A stretch of DNA of 49,795 nucleotides from Flavobacteriaceae bacterium (lineage in GTDB: Bacteria > Bacteroidota > Bacteroidia > Flavobacteriales > Flavobacteriaceae), in the NCBI GenBank assembly GCA_947457615.1, contig CANGWK010000025.1, positions 1 to 49,795 of the forward strand, written 5' to 3'. Each line of letters begins with the position of its first letter. The first letter of the stretch is position 1. Shown one piece after another: positions 7,241-16,894 of the stretch. The notes below the pieces were generated by a model. That model worked only from the letters and a program-made list of their open reading frames with translations, did no database searches and was not told where the DNA came from. The position numbers and the translations under genes were made by a program.

Positions 7241-8821
7241 TTATAAGATATAATCGGTAGTTATAAAATTAGATTCTTTGCTATTTAATAACGCCTGTAA
7301 AATTTCATTATTGTAAGCATTATCTTTAGAAGCTACGAATGTCCTTATTGAAAACGAACGCAAGGCGTCATGAATACTTAAGGTTCCTACCGCCGAATCA
7401 TTTCTTCCTGTAAACGGATACACATCGGGACCTCGCTGGCAAGAACTATTTAAATTAACGCGGCATACTAAATTAACCAAAGTGTCTATTAGTGGTGCAA
7501 GTTTTCTAATATCCTTACCAAATAAACTAACTTGCTGACCATAGTTAGATTCGGCCATATCATTTAATGGTTCTTGAATGTCTTTGAAGGTTAATATTGG
7601 AACTACTGGACCAAATTGTTCTTCATGATACACACGCATTTGCTTATTTATTGGAAATAAAACAGCTGGAAAAATATAATTATCCGAGTGTTCTCCTCCT
7701 TTTTTGTTTATAATTTTCGCCCCTTTATCTTTCGCATCATCAATCAATTCCTGAATATAGGCTGGCTTTTCCTTTTCTGGCAATGGAGTCAATAACACTC
7801 CATTATCCCACGGATTTCCAAATGGCAACCCATCAACTTTTTCGGAGAATCGTTTATTAAATTCCTCCGCAATGGATTCATGTACATATAAAATTTTCAA
7901 TGCAGTACAACGTTGTCCGTTAAAAGATAAGGAGCCTGTTACACATTCTTGAATAGCCAAATCTAAATCGGCATCGGGTAAAATAATAGCTGGATTTTTT
8001 GCTTCTAAACCTAGAATAAGTCGTAATCTATTTTTATTTGGATGCTGGTCTTGTAAAGCAATTGCCGATTTACTATTTCCAATTAATGCCAATACCGCAA
8101 TTTTTCCGGACTTCATAATTGGAGAAGCAACATCTCTACCCCTACCATAAACAATATTAATTACCCCTTTGGGGAAACTACTTCTAAAAGCCTCAAGTAA
8201 TGGCGAAATTAGTAAAACACCGTGTTTTGCTGGTTTAAAAATAACTGTATTCCCCATAATAATAGCAGGAATCAGTAAAGAAAAAGTTTCGTTTAATGGA
8301 TAATTATAAGGTCCTAGACACAAGACTACTCCAAGTGGTCCACGACGAACCATTGCGTTAACGCCTTGATTTTTAGAGAATTTAGAATTAGAACGATCCA
8401 ATTCTTTATAATCTTCGATGGTATCGTTAATATAATCTATAGTTCTATCGAACTCTTTTTCCGAATCGGATAATGATTTTCCAATTTCCCACATCAACAA
8501 TTTCACTACTTCACTTCTAGTAGTTTTCATTTGTGTGACAAAATTTTGCATGCATTTAATACGGTCAATAACTTTCATTGTTGGCCATAAACCTTGTCCG
8601 TTATCGTAAGCATCAAAAGCGGCATTTGTAACTTCCGCGCCTTCTTTTTCTCCCATTGCCGGGATACTTCCTAAAAGAGTTGGTGCATATTCTTCAGTCG
8701 AAGATATGGTTGAGTAAACAGATGTGAATTCGCCAGTCCATTTTTTTAATTCTCCATTTACCAAATAAGTATCTTGCAGTAATGGTTGGTTAATTTGAAA
8801 TTCTAGGGGAATTAATTTCAT
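7241..8821 (-). CDS. gapN: GapN-like NADP-dependent aldehyde dehydrogenase
   Basis: Probably oxidises glyceraldehyde-3-phosphate to 3-phosphoglycerate without phosphorylation, making NADPH in the cytoplasm. The 526-residue ALDH-superfamily protein has the nucleophile in [10 protein letters not shown] (Cys near residue 302), a cofactor-binding PAKHG segment (usual form KPA/S) and [11 protein letters not shown] near the C-terminus. The usual general-base motif LELGGK is replaced by LGLEAKN, which shifts the glutamate two positions. I believe this variant occurs in a Bacteroidota subgroup annotated as GapN, but the substrate is inferred. It lies between two terminators, so it is a separate unit from the carbohydrate locus. 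KDG breakdown yields glyceraldehyde-3-phosphate, so a metabolic link is possible but not shown. Confidence 0.85.
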   Translation of the reverse strand: MKLIPLEFQINQPLLQDTYLVNGELKKWTGEFTSVYSTISSTEEYAPTLLGSIPAMGEKEGAEVTNAAFDAYDNGQGLWPTMKVIDRIKCMQNFVTQMKTTRSEVVKLLMWEIGKSLSDSEKEFDRTIDYINDTIEDYKELDRSNSKFSKNQGVNAMVRRGPLGVVLCLGPYNYPLNETFSLLIPAIIMGNTVIFKPAKHGVLLISPLLEAFRSSFPKGVINIVYGRGRDVASPIMKSGKIAVLALIGNSKSAIALQDQHPNKNRLRLILGLEAKNPAIILPDADLDLAIQECVTGSLSFNGQRCTALKILYVHESIAEEFNKRFSEKVDGLPFGNPWDNGVLLTPLPEKEKPAYIQELIDDAKDKGAKIINKKGGEHSDNYIFPAVLFPINKQMRVYHEEQFGPVVPILTFKDIQEPLNDMAESNYGQQVSLFGKDIRKLAPLIDTLVNLVCRVNLNSSCQRGPDVYPFTGRNDSAVGTLSIHDALRSFSIRTFVASKDNAYNNEILQALLNSKESNFITTDYIL

Positions 8822-8924
8822 AAATCATAATTTTTTATAAAGTTAAACTTATTTAAAACATGACAGTACTTTTTTAAAAAAAAGTAATTAACTACATCGA
8901 TATTTAGTACTAATTTATAATAAA

Positions 8925-8949
8925 AAACACTCCCATTAAGCGAGTGTTT
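8925..8949 (-). terminator. Intrinsic terminator closing the PUL
   Basis: An 8-bp stem AAACACTC / GAGTGTTT, loop CCATTAAGC, is followed on the minus strand by TTTTTTATTA. It lies 29 bp downstream of the DUF4861 stop and marks the 3' end of the minus-strand locus. Confidence 0.85.
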
Positions 8950-8978
8950 ACTTAAAGTAGTAACTTTGAATTTTAGGT

Positions 8979-10169
8979 TTATTCTTTAATTTTAATTATC
9001 AATGGATTATTTATTTTAGATGCAAATTGGCTTAAATAATTTTCCCATGCTTCTTTAGTGGTGAATTCACCTTGTTTTTTCCATCCGAAACCTGTGTAAT
9101 AAACCACTTTATTATTTTTAACTTTTAGCAAAGCATATAAGTTACATAAATCCTTTTTAGGGTTAATATATTTTTCAAAACTAATCAAAGTTTTATTAGG
9201 AAAAACAATTCCAGTACCTAATTCTGAATCATCAATTGGTTGCCAATAATCTATCCAGCCTGCTTTCAAATTGCCTTCTGTTTTTCCGTCATTATTATGT
9301 AACGTAATTCCTGTAGAAAGTTTATTTGTACCGGTAATATCAATCTCAAATTTAGATAAAAAACTTCCATAATCTAAACAGATGTGCTTTACTTCCGTAA
9401 TTTTATTTCCTGCCGCATCCCAATCGGCATAGGTTAGAACAAAACTGGTTCTTATTGGTCCTGTAGTTACGGTTTTCCAGGTTGTGAAATTTTTAGAAAA
9501 GTAATAGGTTGAATCTACTTTAACTGCTACTCCTCCAATTCCGCGACTATCACCTACGTGAAAATTATCTAAACCTTCGCCAGTGTCTTTATGGTAAGTC
9601 CCAGTTCCTGTAGTATATTTTTCATACCATTTATTGATAACTGGATATTCTACTCTCTTTAACCAAGCATCAATTCCGCTGGTTAATGTACCTCCTTTTA
9701 TTTTGTCTTCAACCATTTTTTGGGCTATTGGCCCATAAGTTCTAAAGGCAACTTTATTGTTTTCCCAAGCATAATCATCTGTTCTTTCAGGAACAAATCT
9801 CGAATAACAATAAATAATAGGATCTGTAGTTTTAGCATCCGAATTTTCTACTAATTCGTATTTATTGGTAGCTAATGCTTTTATTTTTGGCTGAAAAAGA
9901 AGCACATCACTAATTCCATCTCCATTTTCATCTACACATTGGGATACCAAAAATTCAGTAGTTCCAAGTTCTCTAATTCTGAAATTTTCTAATATATCTG
10001 AAGGTTCTAAATCTAATTTATTTTTAAATAATTCTACGGTTTCAAATTCTCTATCCACATTTAATGGATTTTTAATTACAATAATAGTTCTCTCTTGAGA
10101 ATAAGAAAGCCATCCACAGCAAAATAGAAGAAATACTACTATATATTTACTATTCACTTTAAATTTCAT
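8979..10169 (-). CDS. Secreted DUF4861 protein
   Basis: DUF4861 proteins recur in PULs for uronate-containing polysaccharides; their activity is not known to me, and a lyase or hydrolase role is only a guess. The protein has 396 residues: a signal peptide (MKFKVNSKYIVVFLLFCCGWLSYSQ) and then one DUF4861 domain with NFHVGDSRGIGGVAVKVD and a late TGITLHNNDG segment. I place the start at 10169. A longer frame opens at 10376, but its first 69 codons only overlap kduD out of frame and would bury the signal peptide. The first 11 bp overlap the end of kduD, indicating translational coupling. It is the last gene before the terminator. Confidence 0.88.
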   Translation of the reverse strand: MKFKVNSKYIVVFLLFCCGWLSYSQERTIIVIKNPLNVDREFETVELFKNKLDLEPSDILENFRIRELGTTEFLVSQCVDENGDGISDVLLFQPKIKALATNKYELVENSDAKTTDPIIYCYSRFVPERTDDYAWENNKVAFRTYGPIAQKMVEDKIKGGTLTSGIDAWLKRVEYPVINKWYEKYTTGTGTYHKDTGEGLDNFHVGDSRGIGGVAVKVDSTYYFSKNFTTWKTVTTGPIRTSFVLTYADWDAAGNKITEVKHICLDYGSFLSKFEIDITGTNKLSTGITLHNNDGKTEGNLKAGWIDYWQPIDDSELGTGIVFPNKTLISFEKYINPKKDLCNLYALLKVKNNKVVYYTGFGWKKQGEFTTKEAWENYLSQFASKINNPLIIKIKE

Positions 10170-10953
10170 TAGATGGTTTTCCAATAGTTGCCAAAATTCC
10201 GCCATCAACATACAAAATATGTCCGTTAACAAAATCGCTCGCTTTAGAGGATAAAAATATTGCGGCACCTGATAAATCGTCTGGATTCCCCCATTTTGCA
10301 GCAGGAGTTCTGTTGATAATAAAATCGTTAAACGGATGGCCATCAATTCTAATTGGAGTCGTTTGTTCGGTAGCAAAATATCCAGGGCCTATTCCGTTTA
10401 CTTGAACATTGTGTTTGCCCCATTCGGTAGCCATATTTTTAGTTAACATTTTAAGACCACCTTTTGCAGCAGCATAAGCGCCAACGCTATTTCTTCCTAA
10501 TTCACTCATCATAGAGCAAATGTTGATTATTTTTCCGTGTTGTCTAGCAATCATTCCTTTTGCAACATGCTTAGAAACTATAAACGGACTCACTAAATCA
10601 ATATCAATAACTTCCTTAAATTCAGAAACTTCCATTTCAATTAATGGAATTCTTTTTATTATTCCTGCATTATTGATTAGGATGTCTATGGCACCAACTT
10701 CATTTTCAATTTTAGAAATTGCAGCAACCACATCGCTTTCATCGGCTACATTAAATTTATAGCCAAAAGTCTTAATTCCTTCTTTTTTAAATTCAAGAAC
10801 GGCTTCGTCAATTTTTGCTTGTGAAGAATTTCCATTTACAATAATAGTTGCTCCTGCACGACCAAGACCTTTTGCCATTGCCATTCCTAAACCATGAGTG
10901 CTACCTGTAACGAGAGCGATTTTACCTTTTAAATCAAATAATGAAATTCCCAT
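10159..10953 (-). CDS. kduD: 2-deoxy-D-gluconate 3-dehydrogenase-like SDR (KduD)
   Basis: Reduces 2,5-diketo-3-deoxygluconate (DKII) to KDG, the second cytoplasmic step after unsaturated uronate release. The 264-residue classical short-chain dehydrogenase has the cofactor motif TGSTHGLG (16-23), NNAG (94-97), catalytic Y160-x3-K164 and a serine in ICSMMS. The C-terminus VDGGILATIGKPSNE is typical of Bacteroidota KduD/gluconate 5-dehydrogenase. The start lies one base after the kduI stop, so the pair is coupled. No KDG kinase or KDPG aldolase lies in the window, so KDG must be finished elsewhere. Confidence 0.92.
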   Translation of the reverse strand: MGISLFDLKGKIALVTGSTHGLGMAMAKGLGRAGATIIVNGNSSQAKIDEAVLEFKKEGIKTFGYKFNVADESDVVAAISKIENEVGAIDILINNAGIIKRIPLIEMEVSEFKEVIDIDLVSPFIVSKHVAKGMIARQHGKIINICSMMSELGRNSVGAYAAAKGGLKMLTKNMATEWGKHNVQVNGIGPGYFATEQTTPIRIDGHPFNDFIINRTPAAKWGNPDDLSGAAIFLSSKASDFVNGHILYVDGGILATIGKPSNEI

Positions 10954-10954
10954 A

Positions 10955-11794
10955 TTATCTTAAATCGGTTATATTACAAACATCCATATCAGCATAATCA
11001 AGATTCTCTCCGGCCATTCCCCAAATAAAAGTATAATTGGATGTTCCTGCACCAGAATGTATCGACCATGGTGGCGATATAACTGCTTGGTGGTTGTTCA
11101 TCCATATATGTCTTGTTTCTTGAGGCTCACCCATAAAATGACATACCGCTTGATTTTCTGGAATATCTAAATAAAAATAAACCTCCATTCTGCGGTCATG
11201 AACGTGAGCGGGCATGGTATTCCAAACGCTACCTGTTTTTAATTCGGTCATTCCCATTTGCAATTGACAAGTAGTAACAATACCACCAATAATCATTTGG
11301 CTAACGGTTCTATGATTAGCAGTCTCCATAGAACCTAATTGTAATTTATTGGCCTCAGCAAGGCTAACTTTTTTATTAGGGTGATTGGTATGTGCTGGAG
11401 CAGAATTCAAATAAAATAATGCTGGATTATATGGGTCTTCACTATGAAAAATAACTTCTTTATTACCAGAACCTATGTATAGAGAATCTTTAAAACCTAA
11501 CACATAAGAAATTCCGTCAGCAACGACAGTACCAGTTCCACCAACATTGATAATACCTAATTCTCTTCTTTCTAAAAAATAAGAAGATTTTAAAGGGTCT
11601 ATTGTTTCTAGAGAAAGTGGTTCTAAAGGAGCTGCAGATCCAGCAATATAACGATCGTAATGGGAATAGGTAAGATTTATTTTACCTAATTCCATTAAAT
11701 TATCTATTAAAAATTCGGCGCGTAATTGATGCGTGTCATAATGCTTTACTGCTTGGGGACTAGAAGCATATCGTGTTTGGTAGAATGAGAACAT
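10955..11794 (-). CDS. kduI: 5-keto-4-deoxyuronate isomerase
   Basis: Isomerises 4-deoxy-L-threo-5-hexosulose uronate (DKI), which forms spontaneously from unsaturated uronates freed by GH88, to DKII. The protein is a 279-residue cytoplasmic bicupin. Zinc ligands are visible: H197 and H199 (PAHVHDRRME), E204 and H246 (WSIHSG). Its presence shows that the polymer yields 4,5-unsaturated hexuronic acid. It starts 29 bp after a strong hairpin that follows susD, so its expression depends on read-through or on an undetected promoter. It is followed by kduD after one base. Confidence 0.96.
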   Translation of the reverse strand: MFSFYQTRYASSPQAVKHYDTHQLRAEFLIDNLMELGKINLTYSHYDRYIAGSAAPLEPLSLETIDPLKSSYFLERRELGIINVGGTGTVVADGISYVLGFKDSLYIGSGNKEVIFHSEDPYNPALFYLNSAPAHTNHPNKKVSLAEANKLQLGSMETANHRTVSQMIIGGIVTTCQLQMGMTELKTGSVWNTMPAHVHDRRMEVYFYLDIPENQAVCHFMGEPQETRHIWMNNHQAVISPPWSIHSGAGTSNYTFIWGMAGENLDYADMDVCNITDLR

Positions 11795-11822
11795 TTTAGT
11801 ATTTTTTATTTTATCAAAATTA

Positions 11823-11853
11823 AAAAAACAGTGTATTTAATACACTGTTTTTT
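11823..11853 (-). terminator. Strong hairpin between susD and kduI
   Basis: A 13-bp perfect stem AAAAAACAGTGTA / TACACTGTTTTTT with loop TTTAA is followed by more T on the minus strand. It sits 9 bp after the susD stop. It can terminate or attenuate susCD transcripts, or protect their 3' end, before the metabolic genes. Confidence 0.85.
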
Positions 11854-11862
11854 GTTTATTTA

Positions 11863-13620
11863 TTAATAACTAGGGTTTTGCGGTATAGTTATAAAAGAAT
11901 TAGTGTCTATTTCATATTGCGGAATTGGCAGTAAGAATCGATCTGAATTTGCATTTGCTTGAAGTTGAGCCAATGAAATAGGTAAAACACTAAATCCTTG
12001 ATAAACAGAATAGGTATTTGCAAAATGGGCATCCATTATAGCTTCTGCTTTATTTGCATTGTTTTGAAAAGTTACATTATATCGTAACAAATCAAACCAT
12101 CGTTGGTTTTCAAAAGCAAATTCTAATCTTCGTTCTAGTGATAAAACTTTTTCAAATTTATCAGATGTATCAATTGATGAATTAATCAAAGCCGGCAATC
12201 CCGCTCTTTGATGAACTAAATTAATATTTGATAATGATGTTGGATTATCTTTTCCATCTGCTTCTGCTTTCATAAGTAATACATCTGAATAACGCAATAC
12301 TGGCCAATCATTTTCTGCATCATAAGCTATTAATGTAGGTGACATATATTTATTTGGATAAACAGAATTATAAAAACTAAGAACAGTATTAGCTGCAACA
12401 TTTACAGCAGATGATAAAGTAACTTTTTTAGCTACAGCATCAATCGTTTTAACTTTATTTGTACTTCCAGTTACACCTAATCCGCTTACAAACTGTCCAA
12501 TTTTAATATTGGTTACACTTTCCAAGTAAACATCTTTCGTAGTAGAGGACAAAATTGTTTTCCCTGGAAACGCTGCATATTCGCCAATATTAGCAACTCT
12601 TCGTTTATCGGTAACAATTGCTGAGCTAACAAAAAGGTTTAGCAACTCGGTTGTTGGAGAATTATATCCATCTCCATCTCCGTTAATGACAGCATTACCA
12701 CTGTTAGTGGGTGCAAAATTATTTGGTAAAGGATTGCCCATTCCCAAACCTCCTCCTTTAAAACGAATTGCAAAAATTATCTCTGAATTCATTTCATTGT
12801 TTACCGAAAACACATTAGCATAAGTGGATTGTAATGCGTATTGGTTGCTATTAATTACATCTTGTAATAGTATTGAAGCTTCTGATTTCCTGTTAAGAGT
12901 TAAATAAACTTTTGCTAATAAAGCTTTGGCAGCGTATACATTTGCATGACCAAGACTGATAGAATTTGCGGAATAAATAGGGCTATTTCCATTATCAATA
13001 GCATTTTTTAAATCGGCTTCAATTAATTTATAAATAGCATCAACAGTTGTTCTATTCACAGTTTTGGCTTCTTCAGGAGTAATAGGTTCGTGAATTAAAA
13101 ATACACCACCATAAAGACGCACTAAATTAAAATAATGATAGGCTCTAATAAAAGATGCTTCTGCAGCAATACTTTTACATTGACTTAACGTGACAGGTAT
13201 AGTAACTGGTTCATATTCTATAGTTCCATTTGACTCATTGTAATTAGCGCCCGAAGCATTCAAAACAATATTTGTATTTCTAATGTTATTATAGGTTTTA
13301 AGCCAATAATTATATACACCTTGGTGTGTAGTTGGAGGATAAAACTGATCTAAAAAACTTAAATCATGTTTAACCGTTGAGGTACTTGTACCTGAATCCA
13401 TTATTGTATTGTCACTTCGAAGTTCAGACAAAGCCCATTCATCTGATAATGGTGCTTGCATTCCTCTATAACAACTAGTCAATCCTATTTGAAGATCCGA
13501 ATAATTGGTATAAAAATTTTCTACACTAATGTTTGATTCTGATTTTAAATCAATAATATCCGTACATCCGAATGTTATTAATACAATACTAAGACTTAAA
13601 TATTTTACTAAATTTTTCAT
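11863..13620 (-). CDS. susD: SusD/RagB-like surface glycan-binding lipoprotein
   Basis: Caps the SusC porter and binds oligosaccharide at the cell surface. The 585-residue lipoprotein has a signal ending ITFGC (lipidated C19). It has the usual SusD layout: an N-terminal TPR-like region with an IRAYHYFNLVRLYGG helix, and a C-terminal RagB region with LERRLEFAFENQRWFDLLR. Residues about 353-415 look inserted. That segment (from DVYLESVTNIKIGQFVSG to VTLSSAVNVAANTVLSFY) resembles a small beta module seen in phage-tail and adhesin proteins rather than the SusD core. The gene begins 10 bp after susC, a standard pair. It is the only SusD homologue here and no SusE/F-like gene accompanies it. Confidence 0.95.
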   Translation of the reverse strand: MKNLVKYLSLSIVLITFGCTDIIDLKSESNISVENFYTNYSDLQIGLTSCYRGMQAPLSDEWALSELRSDNTIMDSGTSTSTVKHDLSFLDQFYPPTTHQGVYNYWLKTYNNIRNTNIVLNASGANYNESNGTIEYEPVTIPVTLSQCKSIAAEASFIRAYHYFNLVRLYGGVFLIHEPITPEEAKTVNRTTVDAIYKLIEADLKNAIDNGNSPIYSANSISLGHANVYAAKALLAKVYLTLNRKSEASILLQDVINSNQYALQSTYANVFSVNNEMNSEIIFAIRFKGGGLGMGNPLPNNFAPTNSGNAVINGDGDGYNSPTTELLNLFVSSAIVTDKRRVANIGEYAAFPGKTILSSTTKDVYLESVTNIKIGQFVSGLGVTGSTNKVKTIDAVAKKVTLSSAVNVAANTVLSFYNSVYPNKYMSPTLIAYDAENDWPVLRYSDVLLMKAEADGKDNPTSLSNINLVHQRAGLPALINSSIDTSDKFEKVLSLERRLEFAFENQRWFDLLRYNVTFQNNANKAEAIMDAHFANTYSVYQGFSVLPISLAQLQANANSDRFLLPIPQYEIDTNSFITIPQNPSY

Positions 13621-13630
13621 AATTTATAGA

Positions 13631-16600
13631 TTAAAAATTAATATCAACTCCAAATGCAAATGTTTTACTCATAGGGAAACTTCCTCTTTGGTACCCTCCA
13701 ATAAGCGCAGAAGAATAGGATCCTGAGGTTGAACGACCTTCCGGATTTACACCTCGGTACCCATTAGCAAAATGAAAATATACATTTTGTGCTGTTGTAT
13801 ATAATCGTAAAGAAGATAAGCCAATTTGCTTCGCAAATTTTTCGGGTAATTTATAGCCTAAACTCACGTCTCTAAGAGAAAAATACGAAGCATCTTCAAC
13901 AACATAATCGGTAAGCATCCAATTGAATCCGATGTCTTCATAAGGAGTCCTTCCATCACCAGGGTTTTGCGGACTTAACCAACGATTAGACATATAACTC
14001 AAGTTTCTAGATCTTGTTTCACTGTAGTTAGCATCTCCGTTAATTAATTCACCTCCTTGTACCCCTTGCCAAGTAAAGCTAAAATCAAATGCTTTATATG
14101 TAAAAGTATTTGTTAATCCCCAAGTAAAGTCTGGATATGGATTACCAATTACTGTTCTATCGCTAGTATCTAAAAGACCATCTCCATTAACATCAACCAA
14201 TTTTAAACCACCAGGACGAAGTGCCGAAGGAAGATTAGAAATTAATCCTGAAGCATTAATTTCTGCTTGAGAAATCCATACTCCATCGGTTTTATAACCA
14301 AAAAATTGAATTAGTGGACCTCCTACAATACTTTTGTAAATTTCATTTCTTTCTCCATAATTTTGTAAATAGGCTTCGTTTCCTAACTCTCTAATTTTAT
14401 TTTCAGTATGAGATAAATTACCAGATGTAGTCCATTTAAATGAATTAGTTTTAATATTTGTAGAAGATACTTCAATTTCAAAACCTTTATTGTCTAAGCT
14501 TCCAATATTATTCCATGCTTGTGGCACTCCAGTAAATGCCATTTGAGCTTGCTGTAATAATAATTTATCCGTTACAGATTGATATGCATCAACTGTTAAG
14601 TTTATACGATTTTTAAGAATTGATAAATCTACACCAAAATTAGTTTGGTACGTACTTTCCCATGTAATTTTGCTGTTAGAGGTGATGGTAGAAGTTTGGG
14701 CTTGACCAGATGTCTGTGTTCCATTAGAAGGACCAAATGAATAATCTGCATTGTGAAGTAAATTTTGAAAACCATAATTTAGAATTCGGTTATTTCCCGA
14801 AATCCCATAACTGGTTCTAAAAGTTAATTTACTTAACCAATCCACTTTACTTAAAAAAGACTCTTTTTTAGCTGCCCATCCAATAGAAGCTGCTGGGAAA
14901 TCTCCCCATTTTCTATATTGTCCAAAATAGGAACTCCCATCAGTTCGATAGCTAAAAGATAACATATATTTATTATCTACTGCATAATTTGCCCTTAACA
15001 AAAATGATACCAACCCAACTTGATTTTTATATCCGTAAGTAGACGATTTGTCAATATATAAAGCGTTATTTAAGGTATTTATATCATTGTTTGGATACCC
15101 AAGTCCGGTAGTTTGACTCGATTCACTAATTGTTTTTTGGGCAGTAAATCCAGCAACTACATCTATTGTATTATTATTAAACTCATTTTTATAATTCAAC
15201 GTATTTTCTGACAATAAATCTAAATAAGAATTATAGGAATAGACACCTCTACTTAACATACCGTCAGCATCAGCATTTTTATCTGTCCAATCCTTTTTAG
15301 TGTCATATTTAAAATATAATGTTCCCATAGTTTTAAAATCCAAACCAGGCGCTAAATTTATATTTAATGTAGCACCACTTTGCAAACCATACGATTTTGC
15401 ATTAATGTCGTGCATCATTAGAGAGGACATTGGGTTGTTTTGAGAAGAATTAAACGGGTTACCACCTAATACTGAAGTAGTCTGAGTGGCACCGCCTATT
15501 AGCCAATATGGATTACCGTCAGGCATTAATAACTGGGATCCATCTGGATAGGTTGGATAATAATTTAAATTTAAAAAATGTCTAGGCTGAGCGTAATCCC
15601 CTGGTTGAATTCCCGCCCACTGAGGATTTTGATTAACAAATGCTGCAGTTAGACCATTATGATTTGCAGGTAACCAACTCGGATATCTCCAAAAATTTGT
15701 TAAATTCTCGGATGGAGTTTCTTTGCTTTGAAAAGAGGGATTTAAGTTAACAGTCAATTTTACTCTTTTACTTAACTCTAAATCCAGTTTAGTTCGGAAA
15801 TTCAATTTATCGAAATTACTTTTTAACATAATTCCTTGTTCGCCTTGGTAACCACCTGAAATAAAATATTTCATACTTTTAGTTCCACCAGTTGCGCTTA
15901 ATTGAATATTCTTAAAGTTAGCTTTTCGTAACACTTCATCTTGATAATTATACCCCTTTCCACCAAGCATAGTTTGCTCCACAATGTAAGCAGCAATTAG
16001 GTTGTTAACTTTAGCAGCACTACCTTGATAGTACATATTTAAAGCATTTGGATTTGTAATTCCTTCCGCTATAATAGCTGGGTCATTGTTTCGTATAGCT
16101 TGTTCTTTAAACAAAAGTTGAATATATTCTGAAGTATTAAGAAGATCGTATCTTTTATAATCACTTTTAACTCCGGAAGTAACTTTAAAAGAATATTTTA
16201 CTTTATCGGTTTTACCACTTTTAGTAGTAATCAATATTACCCCACTTGCGCCTCTAGAACCATAAATTGCAGCAGAAGCAGCATCTTTTAGCACCTCAAC
16301 TGAAGCTACATCAGCCATGTTAATAGAAGCAAGACCATCTGGAATTGGCTGACCATCTACAACTACTAACGGATCAGCTCCTGCATTGATGGAGCTAATT
16401 CCTCGGATGGTAATTTTAGTGTCGGCTCCAGCTTCCGAGGATATATTTTGAATTTGAACTCCAGCAATTTTACCTTGTAATGCTTGATCTAATCTAGAAA
16501 CAGGCACTTCATCCAATTTATCATTGGTGTATTTAGAAATAGATCCTGTTACATTGGATTTTTTTTGAGTACCGTAACCAATTACGACCACATCCTCTAA

Positions 16601-16894
16601 TTCGGTTTTAGATTCTGCCAAAGTAATATCAATTACTTTATTTTTTCCCACCACTACAATTTGTGGTGCATAGCCTATGAAGGTAAATCGCAAAATAGAT
16701 TTAGAATTTTTTACTCCAATAGAATAGGTTCCATCTAGATCGGTCGTGACATTCGTAGCTTCAAAAGTTACTGTTACACCCGGAATTGCTTTTCCTTGAG
16801 GATCAGTTACTTTTCCTGTAACTTTTAATTTATCGGTTTGTGCATTAATAATTGAAGTAAAAATTAATAGAAACAACAAAAATGTTTTTTTCAT
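13631..16894 (-). CDS. susC: SusC/RagA-family TonB-dependent outer-membrane transporter
   Basis: Imports glycan oligomers through the outer membrane using TonB energy. The 1087-residue protein has a signal peptide (ending NAQ), a carboxypeptidase-D-like regulatory domain at about 24-100 (VTGKVTDPQGKAIPGVTV), a TonB-box-like segment (DVVVIGYGTQ), a plug domain to about residue 225 and a 22-strand barrel ending in aromatic FAFGVDINF. No extra N-terminal STN domain is present, so transcription control is probably through the HTCS rather than an anti-sigma pair. It lies 305 bp downstream of the last sulfatase, in a leader with two copies of an 11-bp box. It pairs with susD. Confidence 0.96.
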   Translation of the reverse strand: MKKTFLLFLLIFTSIINAQTDKLKVTGKVTDPQGKAIPGVTVTFEATNVTTDLDGTYSIGVKNSKSILRFTFIGYAPQIVVVGKNKVIDITLAESKTELEDVVVIGYGTQKKSNVTGSISKYTNDKLDEVPVSRLDQALQGKIAGVQIQNISSEAGADTKITIRGISSINAGADPLVVVDGQPIPDGLASINMADVASVEVLKDAASAAIYGSRGASGVILITTKSGKTDKVKYSFKVTSGVKSDYKRYDLLNTSEYIQLLFKEQAIRNNDPAIIAEGITNPNALNMYYQGSAAKVNNLIAAYIVEQTMLGGKGYNYQDEVLRKANFKNIQLSATGGTKSMKYFISGGYQGEQGIMLKSNFDKLNFRTKLDLELSKRVKLTVNLNPSFQSKETPSENLTNFWRYPSWLPANHNGLTAAFVNQNPQWAGIQPGDYAQPRHFLNLNYYPTYPDGSQLLMPDGNPYWLIGGATQTTSVLGGNPFNSSQNNPMSSLMMHDINAKSYGLQSGATLNINLAPGLDFKTMGTLYFKYDTKKDWTDKNADADGMLSRGVYSYNSYLDLLSENTLNYKNEFNNNTIDVVAGFTAQKTISESSQTTGLGYPNNDINTLNNALYIDKSSTYGYKNQVGLVSFLLRANYAVDNKYMLSFSYRTDGSSYFGQYRKWGDFPAASIGWAAKKESFLSKVDWLSKLTFRTSYGISGNNRILNYGFQNLLHNADYSFGPSNGTQTSGQAQTSTITSNSKITWESTYQTNFGVDLSILKNRINLTVDAYQSVTDKLLLQQAQMAFTGVPQAWNNIGSLDNKGFEIEVSSTNIKTNSFKWTTSGNLSHTENKIRELGNEAYLQNYGERNEIYKSIVGGPLIQFFGYKTDGVWISQAEINASGLISNLPSALRPGGLKLVDVNGDGLLDTSDRTVIGNPYPDFTWGLTNTFTYKAFDFSFTWQGVQGGELINGDANYSETRSRNLSYMSNRWLSPQNPGDGRTPYEDIGFNWMLTDYVVEDASYFSLRDVSLGYKLPEKFAKQIGLSSLRLYTTAQNVYFHFANGYRGVNPEGRSTSGSYSSALIGGYQRGSFPMSKTFAFGVDINF

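Noticed and set aside
10170..10376. 69-residue N-terminal extension of the DUF4861 protein
   Set aside because: It lies wholly inside kduD in another frame and would hide a clear signal peptide; the ATG at 10169 explains the sequence better.
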